Assembly: GCA_900541355.1 (NCBI GenBank) | Contig: UQJU01000021.1 | Location: 1 to 22,556, forward strand | Length of the DNA stretch: 22,556 nucleotides | Direction: 5' to 3' | Origin: Candidatus Avelusimicrobium fimicolum | GTDB lineage: Bacteria > Elusimicrobiota > Elusimicrobia > Elusimicrobiales > Elusimicrobiaceae | Shown here: piece by piece, positions 1 to 6,292 of the stretch | How the letters are laid out: each line of letters starts with the position of its first letter | Numbering within the stretch: the first letter of the stretch is position 1 | Notes under the pieces: generated by a model | Database searches by the model: none | Told to the model about the DNA's origin: nothing | The model's input: the letters and a program-made list of their open reading frames with translations, nothing else | Translations under genes and position numbers: made by a program

Positions 1-942
1 GGTGAAGAACCCGATAATACACCGAAAACTTGTGAAGGTTCTTCTACGCAAGCGTGCGGATGCAAAAACGGCGGCACACAAACGAGAACCTGCGATACAA
101 CTACGGGCACTTGGAGTGCGTGGGGCGCCTGCTCTATCTCCGACTCTTGCGAATATGAGTGCACGGACCCGCAAGAGGCGATTAGCCAAACTTGTAACAC
201 TTGTGGAACGCAAACGCGCACGGCAACCTGTAACACGGCCACGGGCGAGTGGAATTACAGTTCTTGGGGAACTTGTAGCAGAACGCAACGCGAGTGCGAC
301 TGCCAAAATCCGCCCGCCGGAGAAGCATCTTCGCGCGCTTGCCCGGACGGATATACAGGCACGCAAACGAGAACTTGGAATGCCACGGCCTGTGCTTGGA
401 GCAACTGGTCCGACACCTGTACGGATTCCTGCGTAAAAAACTATTCTATGCCAACGGAAACTGCATCTTCCGCTAAAGATGACTGTGATGGCGATGGCAA
501 CAACGAGTTTGATTGTGCAAATAAGCCATCTTTCAGAGGTACATGTTCTGATGTCTATCGTAAGGAAGTTGCTAATTTCGGAGGAACGGGAATTGGTAAG
601 GGTGACTATGGCAAAGTTGACCTTGATAAATTTGACAAGGTTACAATAGAAGATTTTAAAATGACCACCAGTACCAAAGGTGCCAAAATGGCAAACGGTT
701 TGCCTGCGCCTACTTTCTATTATACTTCTGTGCCGACGGGAGGACCAGATAAATATCAAAAATGGGAAATGCCTGATGATGGTCCGTGTCCGCCCAATGC
801 ACATGGCGCTTGCTGTTGCGGTACGGATGAATGCTATCGGAAATATCCAGGACTTGGATTGTGCCCGGGTTATACACCTCCTATCGGTAGTACCACAAAA
901 ATTGTTGTTTTCGTTCGTACTGTAACCTGCTGCGGTCAGTAA
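1..942 (+). CDS. Cys-rich secreted/surface protein with TSP1-like repeats (5'-partial)
   Basis: Frame 1 is open from the first base to the TAA at 940-942 (313 codons) and no start is needed inside the window, so this is the C-terminal part of a longer protein. It is very rich in Cys, Thr and Trp. Three related segments are visible at residues 24-44, 69-92 and 120-140; each has a GTQTRT core followed by W-x2-4-W and a closing Cys, as in thrombospondin type 1 modules. After residue 150 the protein becomes an Asp/Lys-rich domain ending in Cys-rich motifs (ACCCGTDEC, VTCCGQ). A disulfide-rich extracellular protein is inferred. The missing N-terminus could carry a signal peptide or a prepilin leader, since pilin-like proteins with such tails are plausible in this lineage and a prepilin lies at 5370. 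A hairpin terminator follows directly. Exact function is unknown; I am confident only of the reading frame and repeat nature. Confidence 0.8.
   Translation, partial: GEEPDNTPKTCEGSSTQACGCKNGGTQTRTCDTTTGTWSAWGACSISDSCEYECTDPQEAISQTCNTCGTQTRTATCNTATGEWNYSSWGTCSRTQRECDCQNPPAGEASSRACPDGYTGTQTRTWNATACAWSNWSDTCTDSCVKNYSMPTETASSAKDDCDGDGNNEFDCANKPSFRGTCSDVYRKEVANFGGTGIGKGDYGKVDLDKFDKVTIEDFKMTTSTKGAKMANGLPAPTFYYTSVPTGGPDKYQKWEMPDDGPCPPNAHGACCCGTDECYRKYPGLGLCPGYTPPIGSTTKIVVFVRTVTCCGQ
70..420 (+). repeat. Three TSP1-like coding repeats
   Basis: Divergent in-frame repeats encode GTQTRT-x-Trp-Cys modules at 70-132, 205-276 and 358-420. The GTQTRT cores are spaced about 44 and 51 codons apart. Similarity is clearer in protein than in DNA, which points to old duplication rather than recent slippage. 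Confidence 0.7.
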
Positions 943-960
943 AAATAACTCTACATACAG

Positions 961-986
961 GGGCGCTCTAAACGGGCGCCCTTTTT
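961..986 (+). terminator. Rho-independent terminator of the TSP1-like gene
   Basis: GGGCGC at 961-966 pairs with GCGCCC at 976-981, followed by TTTTT. It lies 19 bases after the stop codon at 942. Confidence 0.75.
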
Positions 987-1003
987 AGTGGTCAATAAAA
1001 AGA

Positions 1004-1028
1004 GCCCCGGTTTGCAGGCCGGGGTTTT
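1004..1028. terminator. Bidirectional hairpin between convergent genes
   Basis: CCCCGG (1005-1010) pairs with CCGGGG (1019-1024). TTTT follows on the plus strand and CTCTTTTTATT follows on the minus strand, so it can back up termination in both directions. Confidence 0.55.
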
Positions 1029-1034
1029 CATCAT

Positions 1035-1059
1035 AAAAACCCCCCCGGAGTTATGGGGG
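1035..1059 (-). terminator. Terminator of the DUF374 acyltransferase gene
   Basis: On the minus strand CCCCC (1059-1055) pairs with GGGGG (within 1046-1040), followed by TTTTT at 1039-1035. It sits just after the stop of the minus-strand gene ending at 1072. Confidence 0.6.
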
Positions 1060-1071
1060 AAAAAATAAATT

Positions 1072-1764
1072 TTACGGTTTTTGCGTGTCAAAGGGCTTTT
1101 TATTGATAAAACGCTCCGATTGGTCCGTCGCCCAGTTGAGTTGCTTTTCCAGTTCCGCCGCGGCAGCCTCCATTTCCGCGTCAGAGCGGACATAGACCGC
1201 TTTGCCATAGGTAAGGGCCGTCTTGCCAAAAGGCAGCGGTACGCGCATTTTATCCCACGAGCCTACTTTTATTTTATGGCTAAGCGCCGTGCCCACCGGG
1301 ATAATCGGCAATCCTGTTTTGAGGGCCAAAAATAAAATGCCGTGCTGGACCTTGTAAATCGGCCCGCGCGGACCGTCCGGCGTAAGCATAGGGTGATACC
1401 CGGCCTCGGCAATGTTTTTAAGTTTGATAAGCGCTCTGGCCCCGCCGCGTGTGGTGCTGCCGCGTACGGCCTTCATCCCAAAATGCGGCAGACAGCGGGC
1501 AATATATTCGCCGTCGTCGCTCAAACTAATCAAGGCGCAAATTTTTTGCCCGCGGTAGGGGTATAACAAAAACAACTGTTGGTTGTGCCAAACGCCGAAG
1601 ATATAGTTTTGGCCTTCGCGGTCAAATTTTAGGGCTTCCTCACTCTTGAACCAATAAATTTTTGTCGTCCAGCCTAAAAACATTGTGTACCAGTACGCCA
1701 AGGTGGAACCGATGACGTGCTTCCAAGAGATTTTTTTCTTTTCTAATGACGTGGGTTGAAACAT
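1072..1764 (-). CDS. DUF374-type lysophospholipid acyltransferase-like protein
   Basis: This 230-residue protein has the hallmarks of the DUF374 branch of the LPLAT/PlsC acyltransferase superfamily: WHNQQLF (catalytic His60 region), a DDGEYIA segment near 83-89, RGSTTRGGARAL (101-112) and TPDGPRGP (128-135). Members are predicted to transfer an acyl chain to a lipid or lipid A-like acceptor at the inner membrane; the substrate here is not known. A hydrophobic stretch near residues 18-32 could anchor it. The ATG overlaps the stop of the upstream gene in a TAATG arrangement (1762-1766), so the two are probably translationally coupled. The family call is firm and the substrate is open. Confidence 0.85.
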   Translation of the reverse strand: MFQPTSLEKKKISWKHVIGSTLAYWYTMFLGWTTKIYWFKSEEALKFDREGQNYIFGVWHNQQLFLLYPYRGQKICALISLSDDGEYIARCLPHFGMKAVRGSTTRGGARALIKLKNIAEAGYHPMLTPDGPRGPIYKVQHGILFLALKTGLPIIPVGTALSHKIKVGSWDKMRVPLPFGKTALTYGKAVYVRSDAEMEAAAAELEKQLNWATDQSERFINKKPFDTQKP

Positions 1765-2396
1765 TATTTTTTACCTTTTTTGCGGGATTTTTGCCACGGT
1801 ACTAAAAATACGGCGGACATAAAGGGGGATAAACTTCCCTCTTGGGCGGAAAGGTCAATTTTTTCCGAGTTTAGTTTTTCTAAAATAACCGGTAATGCTT
1901 TTTGTGCAAGGGGGGCTTCCAATAGGGCGGCTTCACGCAATAATTTGGGCGCAATAGCCAAACCGAAAGGGGGCAAATACACAAACTGAACCTCTTGCGT
2001 TTCGCATTCCTCTTTTTCGGCCTGCTCTTTTACCAGGTCCGCTACAAAGGATACCGCACTCTTTAAAAACTCCAACAGAACAATCATTGCCGCCGTTTTG
2101 CGGTCCTCATTGGTAATGGTGGCTAAAAAGGGTTCGGCCTTGGCCCCCAGCGTTACGGCGCAAGCGCTGAACATTTCTTTATGGATAGCGCTTTCTTCAT
2201 CTAATTCCCAATGTGCATCTTGGTTAAATTCATACACTACGCCCGGGTCCAACAGTTTAAAAATGGATAAAATAAACGCCGAAACTTCCGCCTCACTCGT
2301 AAACCCGGCGCGGCGCAAGAGCGGCAATTCGCGCAGTAAACGGCGCAAGATTTCGCGTTGGCGGGGGGCAATTTTAAAGCGTTTAATTTTTCTCAT
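1764..2396 (-). CDS. Conserved-looking protein of unknown function, coupled to DUF374 gene
   Basis: This is a 210-residue protein I do not recognise. It begins with a strongly basic stretch (MRKIKRFKIAPRQREILRR), continues as mostly amphipathic helix, and ends in a Lys/Arg tail (SRKKGKK). There is no signal peptide, no clear membrane segment and no catalytic motif that I can name. The ATG at 2394-2396 has a good Shine-Dalgarno (AAGGA, complement of 2402-2406) five bases upstream. Its stop overlaps the start of the acyltransferase gene by one base, and the secF terminator separates it from the operon upstream. That pairing suggests a cytoplasmic partner or regulator in envelope lipid work, but this is a guess. 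Confidence 0.75.
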   Translation of the reverse strand: MRKIKRFKIAPRQREILRRLLRELPLLRRAGFTSEAEVSAFILSIFKLLDPGVVYEFNQDAHWELDEESAIHKEMFSACAVTLGAKAEPFLATITNEDRKTAAMIVLLEFLKSAVSFVADLVKEQAEKEECETQEVQFVYLPPFGLAIAPKLLREAALLEAPLAQKALPVILEKLNSEKIDLSAQEGSLSPFMSAVFLVPWQKSRKKGKK

Positions 2397-2447
2397 ACTG
2401 TTCCTTACCGTTTGGCACCGTAACCCGGAAATTCCGGATGACCGTGT

Positions 2448-2479
2448 AAAACGGGGAGTTCCCCCAGAGGGGAACTCCC
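2448..2479 (-). terminator. Terminator of the yajC-secDF operon
   Basis: There is an 11-bp perfect stem: on the plus strand GGGAGTTCCCC (2454-2464) pairs with GGGGAACTCCC (2469-2479) across a CAGA loop. On the minus strand it is followed by a short T-run (2451-2448). It lies between the secF stop and the next minus-strand gene. Confidence 0.75.
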
Positions 2480-2488
2480 TTAAAAGAC

Positions 2489-3499
2489 TTATTTTTTGCT
2501 TCTGCGGGTGCGTTTGATTTTGGTAATAGTTTTGGCAGGTTTCTGCTCTTTTACAAACGCTTCCACTTCGGCTTTTGTGGCCGGTTTGGCGGCGGATTTC
2601 TTCAAATCGCTGCCGTCGTTATTTTCGCCATTGTTCCAAGCGTACACCAAGGGGGTTGTAAGCGCAATGGTGCTATATACACCGGCAATACAACCTACGA
2701 GCATAGCAAACGCAAAGGAGTTAATCACTTCGCCGCCGAAGAAATACAACACCACGAGCGCAAACAGCACCGTTAAAGTGGTGATAATCGTGCGGGAGAG
2801 CGTTTCGTTAATGGACAGGTTGATGATTTGACCGAAGTCCATTTTGGGATGCAGGCGGAAATTTTCGCGCATACGGTCAAAAATAACAATCGTGTCGTTA
2901 ATAGAGAACCCGGCCACCGTTAAGAAGGCCGCTACGACCACGAGGTCAATTTCCCGCTGCGTAAGCGAAAACGCCACCGCCATTACAAACAAATCGTGGA
3001 ACAAGGCTACTACGCCGGATACGCCCCACAAAATGTTGCTGAAACGGAACGCTACATAAATGATGATAAACACCAAGGACAAAAGCACAGACCACAAGGC
3101 TCTTTCCGTCATATTTTCGCCCACGGCGGGGCCGACGGAGTTGGTCTGCAAGACGGAGTAGGGCACTTTTAAGGTATCAAGCGCTTTTTCAATGCGGGCC
3201 TGAACCACACCTACTTCGTCGGAGGTGCTTTTTTCGCTGATGGCGAAGGAGTGGTCGCCGAACGATTGGAGTTCGGAGTTTGCACCCGTCTGCGCGAGCG
3301 CAGCGCGGATGTCGGCCATTTCCACGGGGGCGTTGAATTTTACCTGCACCATCGTGCCACCGGTAAAATCAATACCCATATTGAATCCTTTGGTGAAGAA
3401 GCAAATCACACCGCCCAATAGCAACAGGCCAAAGAGCGTGAAATATACTTTTCTGAATTTAAGGAAATCAATGTTTGTTTTAGGAAGTAAGTGCATCAT
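2489..3499 (-). CDS. secF: Protein translocase subunit SecF
   Basis: SecF is the second half of the SecDF proton-driven pump that helps pull secreted proteins through SecYEG. The 336-residue product has a first membrane segment at about 17-36, then the signature GIDFTGGTMV at the start of the periplasmic domain. Further membrane helices follow (WSVLLSLVFIIIYVAFRF; FHDLFVMAVAF; AAFLTVAGFSINDTIVIFDR, the conserved helix-4 region with Asp/Arg), and it ends in a basic tail (KRTRRSKK). Length is normal for stand-alone SecF plus a roughly 45-residue Lys/Ala-rich C-terminal extension. The start overlaps the secD stop by four bases (3496-3499), typical of a coupled secDF pair. Confidence 0.95.
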   Translation of the reverse strand: MMHLLPKTNIDFLKFRKVYFTLFGLLLLGGVICFFTKGFNMGIDFTGGTMVQVKFNAPVEMADIRAALAQTGANSELQSFGDHSFAISEKSTSDEVGVVQARIEKALDTLKVPYSVLQTNSVGPAVGENMTERALWSVLLSLVFIIIYVAFRFSNILWGVSGVVALFHDLFVMAVAFSLTQREIDLVVVAAFLTVAGFSINDTIVIFDRMRENFRLHPKMDFGQIINLSINETLSRTIITTLTVLFALVVLYFFGGEVINSFAFAMLVGCIAGVYSTIALTTPLVYAWNNGENNDGSDLKKSAAKPATKAEVEAFVKEQKPAKTITKIKRTRRSKK

Positions 3500-4911
3500 A
3501 AACTGATCTCCTTGGTGTTGGTGGTAAGCACCAGTTCATAGATAGCGCGCGTAACAAACACGGCCGTAAATAAACTGACGACCAAGCCGATAATAAGCGT
3601 AACGGCGAAGCCCTTTACCGGGCCGGTGCCAAATTGCAACAAGCAAGCACCCACGATAATGGTGGTGATGTTGGAGTCAAAAATGGCCGACCAGGCTTTG
3701 TCGTAACCCAGGTTGATAATTTCGTAGACAGGTTTGCCAAGGGCCTTTTCTTCGCGCATACGTTCAATAATCAGTACGTTTGCGTCAATAGCCATAGCCA
3801 AGGACAAAATCATACCTGCAATACCGGGCAGCGTAAGCGTAGCGGAGAAATAACTCATAATCGCCACGGTAAACACGAAGTTGAGCAGGAGGGCAATATC
3901 GGAAATGACACCCGCCGCTTTGTAGTACACAGCCATAAACAGCAAGATGACAATGAACGCATAAAGCGAAGCGGACAGACCCGATTTAATGGAGTCTTCG
4001 CCCAAAGTCGGACCAATCGTTTTCTTTTCTATTACCTTTACCGGGGCCGGGAGCGCGCCTGCCTTTAATACGATAGACAAGGAGCGGGCTTCTTCGGGCG
4101 TAAATGTGCCGGAGATGCGGCCGTCTTTGGTAATGCGGGATTGCACCACGGGGGCAGATTGAACGGTGTTATCCAATACAATGGCTAATTGTTTGCCAAT
4201 GTTGGAGCCGGTCAACTGACCGAACTTTTTGCTGCCTTCCGCATTAAACGTAAAGGAAACTTCGGGGTAGCCGTTTTCGCCCATCATTACTACGCGGGCA
4301 TTTTCCAGGTCCGCACCGGTAACGGTGGCCGTGGCCGTAACCACGCTGTATCCGCCGTCTTTATTGCGCATAATTTGGTATCCTTCCGGCACCAATTTGG
4401 CAATTTCGGGCAGCACCAGGCCGTTATCGTCAAACGGCTTATCGGTGGCTTCCAGTTTTTCAATGGCTTTTTGGGCGGCCGAGGTATCGTTTTTCACAAT
4501 GCGGAATTCCAACATAGCGGTTTTACCGATAAGTTCTTCCGCGCGTTGCGGGTTAGAAACACCGGGCAACTGCACCATAATCCATTTATCGCCCTGGCGG
4601 GTGATTTGGGTTTCGGCCAAGCCGTACTGGTCAATGCGGTTGCGGATAATTTCCACCGCGCGGGCCATGGCTTCGTTTAAAGGCTCTTTGGCACTCAACT
4701 TGGATACATCCAGTTCCAAAAGCAAACTGGAACCGCCTCTTAAATCAAGGCCTAAGTTCAGCATCCGTTTGGGGCGCTCGCCAAGCGTATCTAATGTTTC
4801 GCGCTCGGCCAGCGGTTTAGAGTACCACTTATAGTTGGGGTAAATTAAATACAAAGACCCCAGTAAAATGGCGATAATGAGTCCCCATTTTACGGCTAAT
4901 TTATTAGACAT
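3496..4911 (-). CDS. secD: Protein translocase subunit SecD
   Basis: SecD partners SecF in the inner membrane and uses the proton gradient to complete export. The 471-residue protein starts with a membrane helix (WGLIIAILLGSLYLIYP), then LGLDLRGGSSLLLELD, the SecD signature. It continues with the periplasmic P1 head (REQ-type RNRIDQYGLAE and WIMVQLPGV) and ends in a five-helix membrane bundle containing SLAMAIDANVLIIERMREE, the conserved Asp-bearing helix. It is on the shorter side for SecD, lacking long inserts. It overlaps yajC by one base and secF by four, forming a three-gene operon. Confidence 0.96.
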   Translation of the reverse strand: MSNKLAVKWGLIIAILLGSLYLIYPNYKWYSKPLAERETLDTLGERPKRMLNLGLDLRGGSSLLLELDVSKLSAKEPLNEAMARAVEIIRNRIDQYGLAETQITRQGDKWIMVQLPGVSNPQRAEELIGKTAMLEFRIVKNDTSAAQKAIEKLEATDKPFDDNGLVLPEIAKLVPEGYQIMRNKDGGYSVVTATATVTGADLENARVVMMGENGYPEVSFTFNAEGSKKFGQLTGSNIGKQLAIVLDNTVQSAPVVQSRITKDGRISGTFTPEEARSLSIVLKAGALPAPVKVIEKKTIGPTLGEDSIKSGLSASLYAFIVILLFMAVYYKAAGVISDIALLLNFVFTVAIMSYFSATLTLPGIAGMILSLAMAIDANVLIIERMREEKALGKPVYEIINLGYDKAWSAIFDSNITTIIVGACLLQFGTGPVKGFAVTLIIGLVVSLFTAVFVTRAIYELVLTTNTKEISL

Positions 4912-5222
4912 TACTTTGCGCCTCCTTCTTTGGCTGCGGGTTGTACGTCATTTAAAAGTCCGACGACGGCGGTTTTCAGCACGGTGAGTTTTACATTTTC
5001 CGCCACTTTTACTTCAAGCGCGTTGTCTTTAAAACCCGCCACGGTGCCGATAATCCCGCCGGGGATGATAATCTGGTCGCCTTTTTGAAGCGCGTTTACT
5101 TTGCTCATTAATTCTTGTTCACGCTTTTTCTGCGAACGGGCCGGCAGAAAAATAACGATAAACGCAAAAGCGAGCAGAATAAACCAGAAGAACATTCCAC
5201 CACCCTGGGCTGTCGTTTCCAT
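4911..5222 (-). CDS. yajC: Preprotein translocase accessory subunit YajC
   Basis: This 103-residue single-pass membrane protein has an N-terminal helix (MFFWFILLAFAFIVIFLPAR), a charged KKREQEL turn, and the small beta domain with GDQIIIPGGIIGTVAGF, the YajC signature. YajC associates with SecDF-YidC. It is first in the operon. The start at 5222 is supported by GGAGG (complement of 5232-5236) nine bases upstream. Its coding stop overlaps the secD ATG. The AT-rich leader 5237-5275 probably holds the promoter, but I see no convincing -35 box. Confidence 0.93.
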   Translation of the reverse strand: METTAQGGGMFFWFILLAFAFIVIFLPARSQKKREQELMSKVNALQKGDQIIIPGGIIGTVAGFKDNALEVKVAENVKLTVLKTAVVGLLNDVQPAAKEGGAK

Positions 5223-5307
5223 AGGTTAAATCCTCCAATTAAAGATATAAATACACATTTTTATTTTAGCATATTTCCCGTCGTTTAGGACGGCGGTTTA
5301 AAAGGTG

Positions 5308-5335
5308 TTGCCACTTGCGCTAAAATTGCTATACT
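5308..5335 (+). promoter_or_regulatory. Sigma70-type promoter of the prepilin gene
   Basis: TTGCCA at 5308-5313 and TATACT at 5330-5335 are separated by 16 bases. A Shine-Dalgarno AAAGGAG (about 5358-5364) lies before the ATG at 5370. This is the clearest -35/-10 pair in the window. Confidence 0.6.
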
Positions 5336-5369
5336 AGGGGAGTAGAACTTTTAATTTAAAGGAGATCTT

Positions 5370-5864
5370 ATGAAACAGGGCTTTACGTTAATTGAACTGC
5401 TGGTAGTGGTGCTCATTATCGGCATTTTGTCGGCGGTGGCGTTGCCGCAATATACTGCCGCAGTAGAAAAAGCGCGCGCTACGGAAGTGGTTACGCTGAT
5501 GGCTCAGGCGGAGCGTGCTGCTGATATGTATGTGCTTGAAAAAGGCTATCCGGCTAGCGGCTTGGTAGAATTGGTGGGGGATGGCGGACGCACTACGGGA
5601 AAACTAAATATTGATATTGAAGCCGCTTTGAAATGCACGAAGGGCGATGATATGTGTGAGTCAAAAGATTTTGCTTATGACGTATATTGTGGAACTAGTG
5701 CTTGCTATTGGCGCGCAGAACGCAATAATGGAAGTTATGAGTTGAGTGCAGATAGAAGCCGTGGCGGAAAATGGGAACGCTCTTGCTATTATAATGACAA
5801 AGAGGGCAAGCCTGTTTGTATGGGGTTGAAAGGCCAAGGTTGGAGTATTGACGGTGATGAATAA
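5370..5864 (+). CDS. Type IV prepilin-like protein
   Basis: The product is 164 residues. It has the class III signature: leader MKQG, then FTLIELLVVVLIIGILSAVA, with the mature Glu5 required for assembly and an N-terminal hydrophobic helix running into PQYTAAVEKARATEV. A prepilin peptidase would cut after Gly4. The C-terminal domain has about six Cys (KCTKGDDMC, YCGTSACYW, SCYYN, VCM), suggesting disulfide-stabilised loops. It could be a major pilin, a minor pilin or a type II secretion pseudopilin; sequence alone does not decide. It is monocistronic, with its own promoter and terminator, and no pilus assembly genes lie beside it. Elusimicrobiota tend to scatter such single prepilin genes, as I recall. 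Confidence 0.92.
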   Translation: MKQGFTLIELLVVVLIIGILSAVALPQYTAAVEKARATEVVTLMAQAERAADMYVLEKGYPASGLVELVGDGGRTTGKLNIDIEAALKCTKGDDMCESKDFAYDVYCGTSACYWRAERNNGSYELSADRSRGGKWERSCYYNDKEGKPVCMGLKGQGWSIDGDE

Positions 5865-5891
5865 GAAATAATTGCCTATTTATAGAGTAAG

Positions 5892-5932
5892 CAGCCCCCG
5901 GCGGAAATCTTTGCCGGGGGCTGTTGCTTTTT
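5892..5932 (+). terminator. Terminator of the prepilin gene
   Basis: An 11-bp perfect stem, CAGCCCCCGGC (5892-5902) with GCCGGGGGCTG (5913-5923), is followed by TTGCTTTTT. Confidence 0.85.
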
Positions 5933-6003
5933 AAAAGGGTGTTCTCACGTTAGTGTGCGTGCCGTGGCCGTTGTTTGGTGTCGTTGTTACCTTTTGTTTT
6001 TTG

Positions 6004-6277
6004 CCGTCATCCCGTAGTGTTTTTGTACGGGATCTGTTATTGTCTCCGTTGCTTGTATCCGTCATCCTGGAAAGTTGTAGTTCAGGATCCGTTGTTATTA
6101 AAAAAAGGTCATCCTGAATTTATTTCAGGATCTACTGCTTGTGTTGTTGTCTTCTGCTGTTGGACTGAACGGTGAACGACCCAATCGGTAGGTCCTGAAA
6201 CAAGTTCAGGACGATGTCCTTGTTTTATTGTGCCGTTTTCGCCGTCATCCTGGAAAGTTGTAGTCCAGGATCCGTTG
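6004..6277. repeat. Cluster of five ATCC-type palindromic repeats in a 428-base gap
   Basis: The gap 5865-6292 has no credible gene. Beyond the pilin terminator it holds five related stem-loops. Copy A: 6009-6016 pairs with 6026-6033 (ATCCCGTA type). Copy B: 6064-6069 with 6083-6088. Copy C: 6111-6118 with 6124-6131 (ATCCTGAA type). Copy D: 6192-6199 with 6205-6212, in the opposite orientation. Copy E: 6247-6254 with 6264-6271 (ATCCTGGA type). Most copies are preceded by (C)CGTC or GGTC, and A, B and E are followed by GATC(C/T)GTT. B and E are near-identical over about 36 bases, differing at 6082 versus 6265. The pattern resembles the GTCATCCTGA...TCAGGATC palindromes dispersed in many bacterial genomes. 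Function is unknown. Confidence 0.75.
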
Positions 6278-6292
6278 TTGTAAAAAAGGTTT

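Noticed and set aside
2..436. Open frame of 144 codons starting GTG at base 2
   Set aside because: It is the +2 shadow of the Cys-rich protein. Frame 1 has recognisable repeats and stays open from base 1 to 942; this frame gives a low-complexity Arg/Ala-rich product.
2424..2439. Palindrome CCGGAAATTCCGG as a sixth copy of the ATCC repeat family
   Set aside because: On the minus strand it reads GTCATCCGGAATTTCC, which is suggestive, but it lacks a loop and the usual flanks, so I could not separate it from chance.
6004..6277. Possible CRISPR array
   Set aside because: The units are self-complementary, vary in sequence, occur in both orientations and have irregular spacing. There are no uniform spacers and no cas genes.
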